Origin: Simkania sp.
GTDB lineage: Bacteria; Chlamydiota; Chlamydiia; Chlamydiales; Simkaniaceae
Direction: 5' to 3'
Length of the DNA: 27,569 nt
Assembly: GCA_028281425.1 (NCBI GenBank)
Contig: JANQJX010000161.1
Span: 1 to 27,569, forward strand
In this document: in pieces, positions 16,038 through 24,285 of the stretch
How the letters are laid out: each line of letters starts with the position of its first letter
How positions within the stretch are numbered: the stretch's first letter is position 1
Position numbers and translations under genes: made by a program
Notes under the pieces: model-generated
Seen by the model: only the letters and a program-made list of their open reading frames with translations
Databases searched by the model: none
What the model was told of the DNA's origin: nothing

Positions 16038-17037
16038 TGCTTATCCCTTTTCTTGTCCTTTGGATGATAGGCCAAACCCATCCCTTTCGTCGGCTTAAAA
16101 CTTCTTTAAGAGTGCGATAAACAAGACCTATAAAAAAAATCCCCCCCAAAACGACAGTAAGAAGTCCTGCTGTCGAAAAAGGAACTTGATAAACAGATAA
16201 AAAATGTCTAGAAAGAGCAACTGTCACAAAAGAGGCTAAAGTTCCAACCCCACAAGAGATCAAAAGCAAAGATTTTAAATGTTTTGAAAAAAGTCTAGCC
16301 GTTAAAACAGGGGCAGTTAATAAAGATAAAAAAAGAAAAGCACCCACAACACGAAAAGAGACAACAGCACTTGCTGCTGTTTGAAGCATAAGAAGATGAT
16401 TGACCAAAAAGAGAGAAACGCCCAAATTACGCGCTAAAATCGGATCAAAAGTTGAAATCTCATAGGGTTTAAAAAATAAAAAAAACAGAATGCTATTGGA
16501 AAGGAAAAGAAAAAAAGCAAGTTTTAAATCATCAAAATGAAGCGCATCTACATTTCCCATAATCACTTCAACTCCAATATGATGTCTTCGAGAAAAGAGG
16601 GTCAGCCCCATCAATCCAAGGGCAAAAAACGAGGTAAAAACAAGACCAATACTCGCATCTTTTTGCAGACGAAGTCCTCTGTTTAGCCACTCGGTAAAAC
16701 CAGTTGTAAGCAAAGCTGTAATAAAGGTTGCTAAAATCATCGTTTTGACATTCAAACTGATCAACAAAGGATTTTTTTCTCTTAGTAAAACAAAAGTGAT
16801 CACAATTCCAAGCAAGATTGTATGGGAAAGAGAATTTGCAACCATTGTCATCTTGCGTAAAACAAGAAATGTGCCAACAAGAGCTGAAGATAAGGCAATG
16901 AATAAAAGAACAAAGAGTTGAACTTCATCACTGACTAAATCTTTCCAGCTCAATTCCCCTTTCACTCCAAGAGCCAAACGGTGACCAAATGTTATAAAAA
17001 ATTCTCTAAAAGAGTTTCCCCAATAAGGATTTAGCAT
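16030..17037 (-). CDS. ytgD: Metal ABC transporter permease YtgD
   Basis: A 335-aa membrane protein of the ABC-3 family (ZnuB/MntB/TroCD type) with about eight or nine hydrophobic helices. Family features include VGTFLVLRKMTMVANSLSHTILLGI near the N-terminus, then the cytoplasmic-loop and helix segment DASIGLVFTSFFALGLMGL and the late helix AVVSFRVVGAFLFLSLLTAPVLTARLF. It would pair with the YtgC membrane half to form the channel for Fe, Mn or Zn ions delivered by YtgA. The ATG overlaps the stop of ytgC (7 bases) and its own stop overlaps dxr, so it is translationally coupled on both sides. Metal identity cannot be read from the sequence. Confidence 0.92.
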   Translation of the reverse strand: MLNPYWGNSFREFFITFGHRLALGVKGELSWKDLVSDEVQLFVLLFIALSSALVGTFLVLRKMTMVANSLSHTILLGIVITFVLLREKNPLLISLNVKTMILATFITALLTTGFTEWLNRGLRLQKDASIGLVFTSFFALGLMGLTLFSRRHHIGVEVIMGNVDALHFDDLKLAFFLFLSNSILFFLFFKPYEISTFDPILARNLGVSLFLVNHLLMLQTAASAVVSFRVVGAFLFLSLLTAPVLTARLFSKHLKSLLLISCGVGTLASFVTVALSRHFLSVYQVPFSTAGLLTVVLGGIFFIGLVYRTLKEVLSRRKGWVWPIIQRTRKGISNG

Positions 17038-18368
17038 AAACCCTCCTTCTGAGGGATAGGCTGATGATGAGGATCAATTTTAGGATCCTTCAAAAGCTTT
17101 TCCAATTTGGCTTCAATTTCAAAGGTCAAGATATGTTCCATCTCTTCAGCGCTACAGTGAACTCTTTTCTCATCCACTTTGAGCTCAGAAGTGAGATAAA
17201 GTTCCCATAAACGGTGAAGCCGTACTAACCGACTTGCCTTTCTTTTTCCATCCTCAGTAAGAACAAGCCTTTTTTGCCCACCTACCCATTCTCTTCTGAT
17301 CCACCCTTCTTTTTTCAAAAGAAAAAGAAGGTAAATCGAAGCAAAATAAGAAAGAGCCATTTCTTGTTTGAGATGAGAAGAAGAAAGAGGGCCCTTTTTC
17401 CATAAAGTTTTAAGGATATGATCTAAAAGACGTCCTATTTTAAAACGGCGGATCCTAATGACACGCACACAAAGACCCTCTTTTGGAGAAAAAATTAGAG
17501 CAAAGAGCGTCAAAAATGCAGCTGTTAGCAAAATCATAGGACCTGTCGGAAGAGAAATGGGATGTGTGGAATTGAGATGCAAAGGAATTTGAACAGACAT
17601 ATAAACCCCTAAAAAAGCAGAGACCATCCCCATAAGCCCCGCATAAATAAAAAGGTTCGCAAGACGGTGCGTAAATTGCCTTGCAAAAGCACCTGGCATG
17701 ATCAACATTCCTGAAATCAAAACAATTCCAACCGAGCGCATTCCAATGATAAGAGCTAAAATCAACAAAACCGAATTCAAAATATGAAATCCTTTTGACT
17801 TTAACAATAAACTTTTCGCAAAAGAGGGATCAAAATAAAAAAGCTCAATCTGACGGAAACGAAAAATGACAAAAAAGAGAACCCCAACAACAAAAAGCAT
17901 ATAAAAAATCATATGATAATCCCCCATTGTTGCTGCTTGGCCATATAGAAACGTAGAAATTTGCTGATACCAAAGAGGATAAATCACCTGAATGCGACTC
18001 CCTAAAAAAACTCCAACTCCAAGAAAAAGAGAAAGAACAAAACAAAGCGCTGCATCTGATTGGATAGACCATCTCTTTTCAAGCCAATGAATAAGACCAA
18101 GTCCCATCCATGCCGAAATAAACGCTCCCATTAAAATCAAAATCATCGTCCCCATCGAATTCGGGTGAAAAAAAAGGGGCGCAATAGAAAAGGCAAAAAT
18201 CACTCCAGGATAAGAGGCATGAGCTAAAGCTTCTCCAACTAAAGAGCGCCTCTTCACAAATACCATCACTCCGATCAAAGAAGAGGCTAAACACATGAGC
18301 ATTCCTGCAATCACAGGAGCACGTAAAATGGGATCAAAAAAAAATTGTATCAAAGAAATTTCGCTCAT
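17031..18368 (-). CDS. ytgC: YtgCR: metal ABC permease fused to a DtxR/MntR-type repressor
   Basis: This 445-aa protein has an ABC-3 permease half (residues 1 to about 285: GVMVFVKRRSLVGEALAHASYPG, then QSDAALCFVLSLFLGVGVFLG, RSVGIVLISGMLIMPGAFARQF) and a C-terminal DtxR-like regulator (about 305-445). The regulator shows a winged helix (LSSSHLKQEMALSYFASIYLLFLLKKEGWI, then KRLVLTEDGKRKA) and the metal/dimer region LVRLHRLWELYL, VHCSAEEMEHILT and LEKLLKDPKIDPHHQPIP. In C. trachomatis the equivalent fusion is cleaved to free YtgR, an iron-dependent repressor of the operon. The Cys ligand of DtxR is Glu here (E-E-M-E-H), as in MntR. The ATG overlaps the ytgB stop by 4 bases (ATGA). Confidence 0.93.
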   Translation of the reverse strand: MSEISLIQFFFDPILRAPVIAGMLMCLASSLIGVMVFVKRRSLVGEALAHASYPGVIFAFSIAPLFFHPNSMGTMILILMGAFISAWMGLGLIHWLEKRWSIQSDAALCFVLSLFLGVGVFLGSRIQVIYPLWYQQISTFLYGQAATMGDYHMIFYMLFVVGVLFFVIFRFRQIELFYFDPSFAKSLLLKSKGFHILNSVLLILALIIGMRSVGIVLISGMLIMPGAFARQFTHRLANLFIYAGLMGMVSAFLGVYMSVQIPLHLNSTHPISLPTGPMILLTAAFLTLFALIFSPKEGLCVRVIRIRRFKIGRLLDHILKTLWKKGPLSSSHLKQEMALSYFASIYLLFLLKKEGWIRREWVGGQKRLVLTEDGKRKASRLVRLHRLWELYLTSELKVDEKRVHCSAEEMEHILTFEIEAKLEKLLKDPKIDPHHQPIPQKEGLC

Positions 18369-19135
18369 CTAAGACCTTTTAATTTATGTTTTGATAAACG
18401 AAGCGCTTCATCAAAAAGAACCCCTCTATGTCCATAGGCACGGTTTAAGTGTTCCAAAGTAAAAACTTCTTTGGTTTTTCCGCAAGCAATCAAACTGGTT
18501 TTTAAGATCAAAATAGAATCAAAATAAGTTTCTACTGTATTGAGATCATGATGAACAACAAGAGCTGTTTTCCCCTCTTTTTGTAAATTTTTAAGCGTTT
18601 CAATAATGAGCAACTCTGTAGCCTTATCAACTCCTGCAAAGGGTTCATCGAGTAAATAAAGGTCTGCATGAGACATAAGTGCTCTTGCTAAAAAAAGCCT
18701 TTGCTGTTGCCCGCCAGAAAGCTTACTGATTTGCCGATTTTTTAGGGATTCCATTCCAAGAAATCGCAAAAGCTTAGAAGCCATTTCTCGATCGGCTTTG
18801 CGGTACCACTTAAGCCCCTTCAATGATCCATAACGTCCCATTAAGACAACATCAAAAGCCGTAATAGGAAAATTCCAATCAATAGCTCCTCGTTGAGGAA
18901 TATAAGAGATTTTTTTTCTTGCCTTCTGAAAAGAGGTCCCAAAAAAAGTGATTTGACCAGAAAGAGGCTTGACGAGCCCAATAAGCGCTTTTAAAAGGGT
19001 ACTTTTACCTGCTCCATTAGGACCAATGATCCCAACAAGCTCCCCTGGAAAAATTTCAAAACAAATATCCCAAAGAGCAGATGCAGTTTCATAATTCACC
19101 GTCAATTCTTTCACTTTTAGAATGGCTTTTTTCAT
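18365..19135 (-). CDS. ytgB: Metal ABC transporter ATP-binding protein YtgB
   Basis: The ATPase that powers the YtgCD permease. It has Walker A GIIGPNGAGKSTLLKALIGL, Q-loop YIPQRGAIDW, signature KLSGGQQQRLFLARAL, Walker B ADLYLLDEPFAGVD and switch histidine in ALVVHHDLNTV. At 256 aa it matches the Mn/Zn/Fe-type ABC family. The ATG at 19135 is preferred because it overlaps the ytgA stop (TGATG); a GTG one codon earlier is possible. Confidence 0.94.
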   Translation of the reverse strand: MKKAILKVKELTVNYETASALWDICFEIFPGELVGIIGPNGAGKSTLLKALIGLVKPLSGQITFFGTSFQKARKKISYIPQRGAIDWNFPITAFDVVLMGRYGSLKGLKWYRKADREMASKLLRFLGMESLKNRQISKLSGGQQQRLFLARALMSHADLYLLDEPFAGVDKATELLIIETLKNLQKEGKTALVVHHDLNTVETYFDSILILKTSLIACGKTKEVFTLEHLNRAYGHRGVLFDEALRLSKHKLKGLR

Positions 19136-20112
19136 CACTCTTGCTCTCTTAAAAAATGGGAAACTAAAATGTCAATATTATGCTCAATCATCTCGAGATA
19201 GCTGTTTGCCGTTCCCATTGAATCTCCATATAAAGGAGACTTGGCAATTCTCACTCTATGCTTTCTTGCTTGGCATACTTTAATAATTTTTCGAAGAGCA
19301 TCTGAATTGATATTTGATTCGGGAAAGACAACAGAAATCTGATGCTTACAAAGAAAGTCACTGACCTTTCGAATGTCTAAAACACTCATCTGTCCATCTG
19401 GAGCAAGTCCTTCAGGGGCTTGCACTCTAAAGATCCAATCATTTTCTTTGTCGTCGGCTAAATACCGTTTGCAAAAATAGTGATAAGCATCATGACTTGT
19501 GACCAAAAACCGCTTGTCTTGTGGAACTTGTTGAATCTTTTCAAATAAAATCAAATCTTTTTTCAGAAGCCTTTCTTTGACTTCCTTTCCCTTTTTTTCA
19601 AAATAAGAACGCTCAAGGGGGAGTTTTTGAGATAAATTCTCTACAATCGGATCGACAAGTTTAGCAAATAAGGTAATATCCATCCAAATATGAGGATCGA
19701 TTTGTCCATCAATCTTGACCAATTGATTTTCATGAAATTTAAGAAGAAAATCTCCAAGTGCAACTGCTTTATCATTTTTTTCTAAATGATGCTTTATACT
19801 TGCCCCATGTTCTAAGCCAAGTCCATTATAAAAGATAAGATCAGCATTCCTTATTTTTTCATCATCTCCTTTCATCAACTCATAGCTATGAGGATCGAGA
19901 TCTCCTACAATCAAAGAAAGATGAACAATCTTTTCACCTCCAATTTGAGATACCAAATCTCCAATCATTGCCGTCGTGGAAAGTACTCTGAGTTTTCCTT
20001 GGCCTTCTATCCAATTTTGGAAATTTAAAAAAAGGTCTTTTTGTTCTTTTTTTTGGCAGCCAAAAAAACAAAGAGCGCTTATGAAAAAAAAAAGCATTGC
20101 CCATTTTCTCAT
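19135..20112 (-). CDS. ytgA: Metal-binding lipoprotein YtgA (cluster A-I solute-binding protein)
   Basis: A periplasmic metal-binding protein of the ZnuA/PsaA/TroA family that would capture Fe, Mn or Zn for YtgBCD. The start at 20112 gives 325 aa beginning MRKWAMLFFFISALCFFGCQKK, a short signal with a lipobox-like FFGC, so the mature protein is probably lipid-anchored at Cys19. Metal-ligand regions are DLDPHSYELMKGD, IDPHIWMDI, LVTSHDAYHYF and VFPESNINSD (His, His, acidic, acidic). This ATG overlaps the DUF971 stop as ATGA and is preceded by AAGGGAG; an upstream ATG (20160) would add 16 residues and spoil the signal peptide. Homologue of CT067. Confidence 0.93.
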   Translation of the reverse strand: MRKWAMLFFFISALCFFGCQKKEQKDLFLNFQNWIEGQGKLRVLSTTAMIGDLVSQIGGEKIVHLSLIVGDLDPHSYELMKGDDEKIRNADLIFYNGLGLEHGASIKHHLEKNDKAVALGDFLLKFHENQLVKIDGQIDPHIWMDITLFAKLVDPIVENLSQKLPLERSYFEKKGKEVKERLLKKDLILFEKIQQVPQDKRFLVTSHDAYHYFCKRYLADDKENDWIFRVQAPEGLAPDGQMSVLDIRKVSDFLCKHQISVVFPESNINSDALRKIIKVCQARKHRVRIAKSPLYGDSMGTANSYLEMIEHNIDILVSHFLREQE

Positions 20113-20381
20113 TTGCCTATCTCCCTTAAAAGGGAAAAGGGATAAATTCCAAAAGAACACCCCCTATCAAATAAGATTTTAAGTGCATAACTGCCTACTT
20201 TCTCAATTTTAAGGGCTCGTACCTCTTTTTCAACTTTTTCAGAGTTTTCTCGACCGACACATCTGCAGCAAGGACAATAGGTTTGAACTGTCGAGAGATG
20301 AAACACTTGTTTTCGGCCATCGGTCCAAACAATTTCAAAATGATAATCCCCTTTTTTGCTTAAGTAAATCATTTTATTCAT
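20109..20381 (-). CDS. DUF971 (GBBH-like N-terminal domain) protein
   Basis: A 90-aa single-domain protein resembling DUF971, which occurs alone or fused at the N-terminus of gamma-butyrobetaine hydroxylases and is often encoded beside mrp. Visible features are the beta-rich FEIVWTDGRKQVFHLSTV, a cysteine cluster CPCCRC (family pattern CPCAxC) and the end GCSFGIYPFSLLREIGK. The cysteines could hold zinc or an Fe-S cluster, but the function is not established. It starts inside the end of mrp (8-base overlap) and its stop overlaps the ytgA start, so it is coupled to both. The upstream ATG at 20426 would place 15 more codons inside mrp and is less likely. Confidence 0.8.
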   Translation of the reverse strand: MNKMIYLSKKGDYHFEIVWTDGRKQVFHLSTVQTYCPCCRCVGRENSEKVEKEVRALKIEKVGSYALKILFDRGCSFGIYPFSLLREIGK

Positions 20382-21228
20382 GATCCCAAACCCATTTTTG
20401 ATGTTTAGAGGAAAAACCTTCTTCACATTCTACCTTTTTTAACGCAGATTCTAAGCGAGCTGCAATCTCACAGAAACTTTCTGAAGAAAAGGTCTTGTTC
20501 TCAAAAATCGATTCTCCTTGATCTCCAAGAATACTGATCATAGGATCGATAGGGACCTGCCCAATAAGAGGGACCTCCCATTCATCTGCTAATAATTTCC
20601 CTCCCCCTTCTCCAAAAAGAGCGATCCTTTCTTTGGATTGCTTATGCAGAAAATAGCTCATATTTTCTACAATTCCCAAAACAGGAACTTCCATGTCAAA
20701 ACACATTTGCATCGATTTTCTCACATCAATCAGAGCAATTTCTTGAGGTGTTGTCACCATAACACTCCCCGATAAACAAGCTTTTTGCATTAAGGTGATC
20801 TGGATATCTCCCGTTCCTGGAGGAAAGTCAATCAGCAAATCATCTAGATCTCCCCAAAATACTTCGCTTAAAAATTGCTCGATAATCCGATTTGCAATGG
20901 GGGCACGAACAACAGAAGCTTGCTTTCTTTTTTTAAAAAAAGCAACCGACATCACTCGAACTCCTCTTATAAGAGGAGGCACAATCTTTTCCTGATGGCG
21001 CTCTATGGATCCTAATGTTGACCCCCCCATCAAATAAGGAATGGAAGGACCATAGATATCTGCATCTAAGATCCCAACTTTTCTTCCTCTCTTACTCAAT
21101 GCTAAAGCCAAATTAAGAGTCACAGTTGATTTTCCAACTCCTCCCTTTCCCCCGAGAACCGCAACGATATGATGGACCTGTTTAAGGGCATTTTCTTTCC
21201 CTTTTTGATCATACATTTTAAGCACCAT
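20374..21228 (-). CDS. mrp: Mrp/Nbp35-family Fe-S cluster carrier P-loop ATPase, lacking CxxC
   Basis: The first gene of the metal operon (284 aa). It has the deviant Walker A VLGGKGGVGKSTVTLNLALAL, switch I DADIYGPSIPYLMG and DLLIDFPPGTGDIQITLMQ. Family members carry and deliver Fe-S clusters through a CxxC in the stretch NMSYFxCPxCG. Here that stretch reads NMSYFLHKQSKERIALFGEGGG, so both cysteines are missing, and the N-terminal MIP18-like domain of longer homologues is absent too. The ATG at 21228 follows AAGGA; a TTG at 21243 is a weaker alternative. Clustering with DUF971 and a metal importer suggests a role in iron or Fe-S homeostasis, but canonical cluster binding by this chain is doubtful. 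Confidence 0.88.
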   Translation of the reverse strand: MVLKMYDQKGKENALKQVHHIVAVLGGKGGVGKSTVTLNLALALSKRGRKVGILDADIYGPSIPYLMGGSTLGSIERHQEKIVPPLIRGVRVMSVAFFKKRKQASVVRAPIANRIIEQFLSEVFWGDLDDLLIDFPPGTGDIQITLMQKACLSGSVMVTTPQEIALIDVRKSMQMCFDMEVPVLGIVENMSYFLHKQSKERIALFGEGGGKLLADEWEVPLIGQVPIDPMISILGDQGESIFENKTFSSESFCEIAARLESALKKVECEEGFSSKHQKWVWDHE

Positions 21229-21285
21229 CTTTTTTTCCTTCAATTTGAAAATACAAAAATCTTTAACCCATCCTTATCATATAAT

Positions 21286-21297
21286 TTGAAATTTCAA
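21286..21297. promoter_or_regulatory. Palindrome upstream of mrp-ytg operon, candidate operator
   Basis: TTGAAATTTCAA is a perfect 12-bp palindrome 58 bases before the mrp start codon, and on the minus strand it contains a TTGAAA that could serve as a -35. A YtgR-type repressor site would be expected hereabouts, but AT-rich palindromes arise by chance. Confidence 0.25.
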
Positions 21298-21627
21298 GTC
21301 ACTTTTTTAGAAATATTGAGTAAGCACTCTCTATACAAGAGGACATTTTAGGCAAGTAGGATAAATGCGAGGGAAACATTTTTCATAAGGCCAGCTTGAC
21401 TCAAAGTGAGTTTGCTACTTTTTTACTTTCTTTTCCATATCAACCCCCCTTTTATTTAAAGAATTTATGTGATTCCTTGAACTTTTGCTAAAAATTTTTC
21501 CTCTTTATACTGAAAAAATGAGTCTAATAAACAGAAATTTAAAGAATAAAAAGTCAACTCAATAGGAACATCAAAAAAATGATTCTAACTTCCTGTTAAA
21601 GTTAAAACTTTTAGAAAGCAGCTTTCA

Positions 21628-21850
21628 TTATTCCTCTTAAAGAGTAATAAGATTTGGTTTAAACCAGTCCTAAGGAGATAAAATTAAAGTGAAATCATAA
21701 AAAAGGAAAAAAAATCCGAATAAAGTTGCAAACAAAACAGTAATAGTATAAAAAAAATTGATTGATTGAAAAAAGAACCAAATTTTTAAAAAATTGTAAG
21801 GATTCATTTTGAAAATGGATCAATCCATTTTGATTTTTTTTATTTCAAAA
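21628..21850 (+). promoter_or_regulatory. Structured leader with attenuator-like switch before the CT066-like gene
   Basis: Within the 680-base divergent gap, several inverted repeats lie on the plus strand: TTATTCCTCTT with AAGAGTAATAA (21628-21650), TGGTTTAAACCA (21655-21666), and two mutually exclusive hairpins. Hairpin 1 is CATTTT-G-AAAATG (21805-21817). Hairpin 2 is AAAATGGAT-CA-ATCCATTTT (21812-21831), followed by GA and eight Ts, like an intrinsic terminator. Forming hairpin 1 would disrupt hairpin 2. The coding start is 70 bases further on. The rest of 21229-21907 shows no gene. Confidence 0.35.
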
Positions 21851-21907
21851 TGATTCTAATTGTAAGTATCTAGTCCAAGACAAAAAGGTAGCAATAAGGA
21901 AAAAATT

Positions 21908-22438
21908 ATGAGCTTCTTAGAAGAAATGAAAATCAATACTAAAGTCTTAGAAGAATTAGAAGGTGTTATCGCTAAAGCAATTAAAAAAGTCAAAGGGGAT
22001 AAAGAAAATGATTTATGTAAATATATCCCTGTGTCCAGTGGTGGATATATGCATCATTTCACTCTACGTAAACTCAAACACAAAAATCCCAAAGAATTGA
22101 GCTCTTTAATTGAAAAATTTATCATATATCCCGAACGCCCTCTCGTGGTTTCTCCTAAACCAAGAGCTGCAAGAGGATCAAGAAAAAAGAGAGATATTCC
22201 TAATTTTTCTAAACTTCAGCTCGAACGTCTTCTTAATATGGCAAGACTTGCTGGAGATAAAGAAATGATTGGATTGCTTAGCCCTAAAAAATCTCTTGCA
22301 CATTATAAAAGAGATCTTATCCAATCCATTCGCCATGGAATTTTGGATCATGAACTTTGGAACGGATATGTCGAAGCGGTCAATGCCCAACAAGCTCTCA
22401 TTGCAGCCGGAGCTGAGTCGCTGATGCAAAATTCATAA
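21908..22438 (+). CDS. Conserved chlamydial hypothetical protein, CT066-like by position
   Basis: A 176-aa basic, soluble, mostly helical protein with no domain I recognise. It sits between the divergent metal operon and the ADP/ATP translocase, exactly where C. trachomatis has CT066. The N-terminal helix (SFLEEMKINTKVLEELEGVIAKAIKKVK) is followed by a Lys/Arg-rich middle (KPRAARGSRKKRDIPNFSK) and two helical segments (LQLERLLNMARLAGDKEMIGLL and HGILDHELWNGYVEAVNAQQALIAAG). The basic linker hints at nucleic-acid or membrane-phosphate contact, but this is only composition. The ATG follows AAGGA; a structured leader lies upstream and a 13-bp-stem hairpin follows. Homology to CT066 is inferred from position, not from an alignment. 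Confidence 0.8.
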   Translation: MSFLEEMKINTKVLEELEGVIAKAIKKVKGDKENDLCKYIPVSSGGYMHHFTLRKLKHKNPKELSSLIEKFIIYPERPLVVSPKPRAARGSRKKRDIPNFSKLQLERLLNMARLAGDKEMIGLLSPKKSLAHYKRDLIQSIRHGILDHELWNGYVEAVNAQQALIAAGAESLMQNS

Positions 22439-22455
22439 AAAATTCACTTTTCGTT

Positions 22456-22491
22456 CTTATCTGATTTCTTAAGTTTTTGAAGTCAGATAAG
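22456..22491 (+). terminator. Hairpin terminator after the CT066-like gene
   Basis: CTTATCTGATTTC (22456-22468) pairs with GAAGTCAGATAAG (22479-22491): 13 pairs including one G-T, loop of 10. It begins 18 bases after the stop codon; a T-run follows only at about 22507. Confidence 0.55.
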
Positions 22492-22581
22492 AGCAAAAGC
22501 ATATTCATTTTTTTATCTTCTTTTAAAACCAAACGATTTTAATATTTTAAATTTTATTGACCTTTTGCTTCATCTTTTGAC

Positions 22582-22610
22582 TTGATTTTTAATAAAAGAT
22601 TGATTAAATT
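22582..22610 (+). promoter_or_regulatory. Possible sigma70-type promoter of the ADP/ATP translocase
   Basis: TTGATT (22582-22587), 17-base spacer, TAAATT (22605-22610), about 98 bases before the start codon and after the upstream terminator. The region is very AT-rich, so chance matches are likely. Confidence 0.35.
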
Positions 22611-22707
22611 TAACGTTTTGTAAAAGGCTTTAAGCAAGATAAAAATTAAGGTTAAGGTCCTTTAAAGAAAAGATTTATCAAAAAAATAACACTTTAGGAA
22701 ATACAAT

Positions 22708-24261
22708 ATGGCATCACCCACACAAGAATTTGGTAAATGGAGAGCAAGACTCTGGCCAATCTACCGATTCGAACTCAAAAAAATCATCCCAATGACCTTC
22801 CTAATTTTTTTCATTCTCTTTAATTATACAGTTTTAAGAGATACAAAAGATACACTCGTTGTCACAGCAGCAAAAGGATCTCAGATCATCCCTTTTTTAA
22901 AACTCTGGGCAGTTCTTCCATGCGCTGTTTTATTCATGCTCCTCTATGCAAAGCTCAGTAATAAATTGAGTAAACCCACTCTATTTTATTCGACGATTAT
23001 CCCCTTTATTATTTTCTTTGGCCTTTTTGGGATGGTGCTCTATCCCCTTAGAGATCATCTCCATCCTCATGCTTTCTGTGATATGCTCCAAAATAGCCTC
23101 CCTGCAGGATTCAAAGGAATGATCGATGTCATTCGAAATTGGACCTTTTCCCTTTTTTATGTCATGTCAGAACTCTGGGGAAGTATGGGAATTTCTCTTC
23201 TCTTTTGGGGATTTGCTAATGACACCACCAAAGTTTCTGAATCCAAACGTTTTTATACTATTTTCACAATGTTTGGGAACATTGCACTTATCCTTTCGGG
23301 GCGTTTCATCAAATGGGCTGCACAAATACGTGACGCAATTTCATCTGCTGATCCATGGCAAGTCACCTTAAACTATACCATGGGAATGGTGATTATCGCA
23401 GGGCTCCTGATTCTTGCCCTTTACTGGTGGATTAATAAATATGTTTTAACAGATAAACGATTTTATGATCCTAAAGAGCAAAAAAAGGTCAAAAAAAATA
23501 AACCCAAACTTTCAATGAAAGAGAGCTTTCTCTATTTGATCCGCTCTAAATATCTTGGATGTATTGCTATTTTGGTCATAGCTTATGGAATTTCAATTAA
23601 CTTAATCGAAGTGACTTGGAAAGATCAACTTCACCAACAATATCCCGGGTACAATCAGTACCAAGCTTTCATGGGAGGTCTTTCGGAAAAAACAGGAATT
23701 ATTACGATTTTTGTCACTTTCTTCTTAGGAGGAACCTTTATTCGCCGTTTTGGTTGGAAAAAAACAGCTCTTATCACCCCTTTGATGCTCCTATTTTCAG
23801 GGATTGCCTTCTTTATTTTCATTATCTTTAGAAATAATTTAAAAGACGCCATTGCCATGATTGGAACCACCCCTTTGATGCTTGCTGTGGTCATTGGAGC
23901 TGTTCAAAATATTTTATGTAAATCATCAAAATACGCTTTCTTTGACCCCACAAAAGAAATGGCCTATATTCCTCTTGGGCAAGAAGAAAAAGTTAAAGGA
24001 AAAGCAGCCATTGATGTTGTCGGAGCAAGGCTTGGAAAATCAGGAGGAGCGCTCATTCAGCAAGGTCTTTTCATCCTGCTCAATGTTGCTATTGTAGCCC
24101 CAATTGCTCCTTACGTTGCAATCATTCTTATTGGAATTATCTTAGCATGGATTGGAGCTGCACGCTCTTTAAGCAAACAATTCCAAAAACTCACTCATCC
24201 CATCGAAGAAGCCACAACAAATAAAATTGAAGTGAATGAAAAAGCCACAACACCCAGTTAA
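22708..24261 (+). CDS. tlc: ATP/ADP translocase (nucleotide transporter NTT, Npt1 type)
   Basis: An inner-membrane antiporter that imports host ATP for ADP, found in obligate intracellular bacteria and plastids. The 517-aa protein has about 11-12 hydrophobic helices. The four charged residues shown to matter in plant NTT1 all appear in matching motifs: Lys in VLRDTKDTL, Glu in VMSELWGSMG, Glu in INLIEVTWKDQ and Lys in GARLGKSGGA. The first periplasmic stretch reads VTAAKGSQIIPFLKLW, without the GAE commonly found there in Npt1. Position between the CT066-like gene and lepA matches C. trachomatis adt_1 (CT065), which is the ATP/ADP exchanger. The ATG follows AGGA and the gene has its own upstream terminator and possible promoter. 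Exact nucleotide specificity is inferred. Confidence 0.94.
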   Translation: MASPTQEFGKWRARLWPIYRFELKKIIPMTFLIFFILFNYTVLRDTKDTLVVTAAKGSQIIPFLKLWAVLPCAVLFMLLYAKLSNKLSKPTLFYSTIIPFIIFFGLFGMVLYPLRDHLHPHAFCDMLQNSLPAGFKGMIDVIRNWTFSLFYVMSELWGSMGISLLFWGFANDTTKVSESKRFYTIFTMFGNIALILSGRFIKWAAQIRDAISSADPWQVTLNYTMGMVIIAGLLILALYWWINKYVLTDKRFYDPKEQKKVKKNKPKLSMKESFLYLIRSKYLGCIAILVIAYGISINLIEVTWKDQLHQQYPGYNQYQAFMGGLSEKTGIITIFVTFFLGGTFIRRFGWKKTALITPLMLLFSGIAFFIFIIFRNNLKDAIAMIGTTPLMLAVVIGAVQNILCKSSKYAFFDPTKEMAYIPLGQEEKVKGKAAIDVVGARLGKSGGALIQQGLFILLNVAIVAPIAPYVAIILIGIILAWIGAARSLSKQFQKLTHPIEEATTNKIEVNEKATTPS

Positions 24262-24285
24262 ATCGATTTTTTTAAAAAAGAGGGG

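Noticed and set aside
21320..21346. TAAGCACTC with 9-base spacing to GAGGACATT, like a third CIRCE
   Set aside because: The right arm matches the consensus poorly and the neighbouring genes are not heat-shock genes; it shares AGCACTCTCTAT with the site at 1641 but probably by chance.
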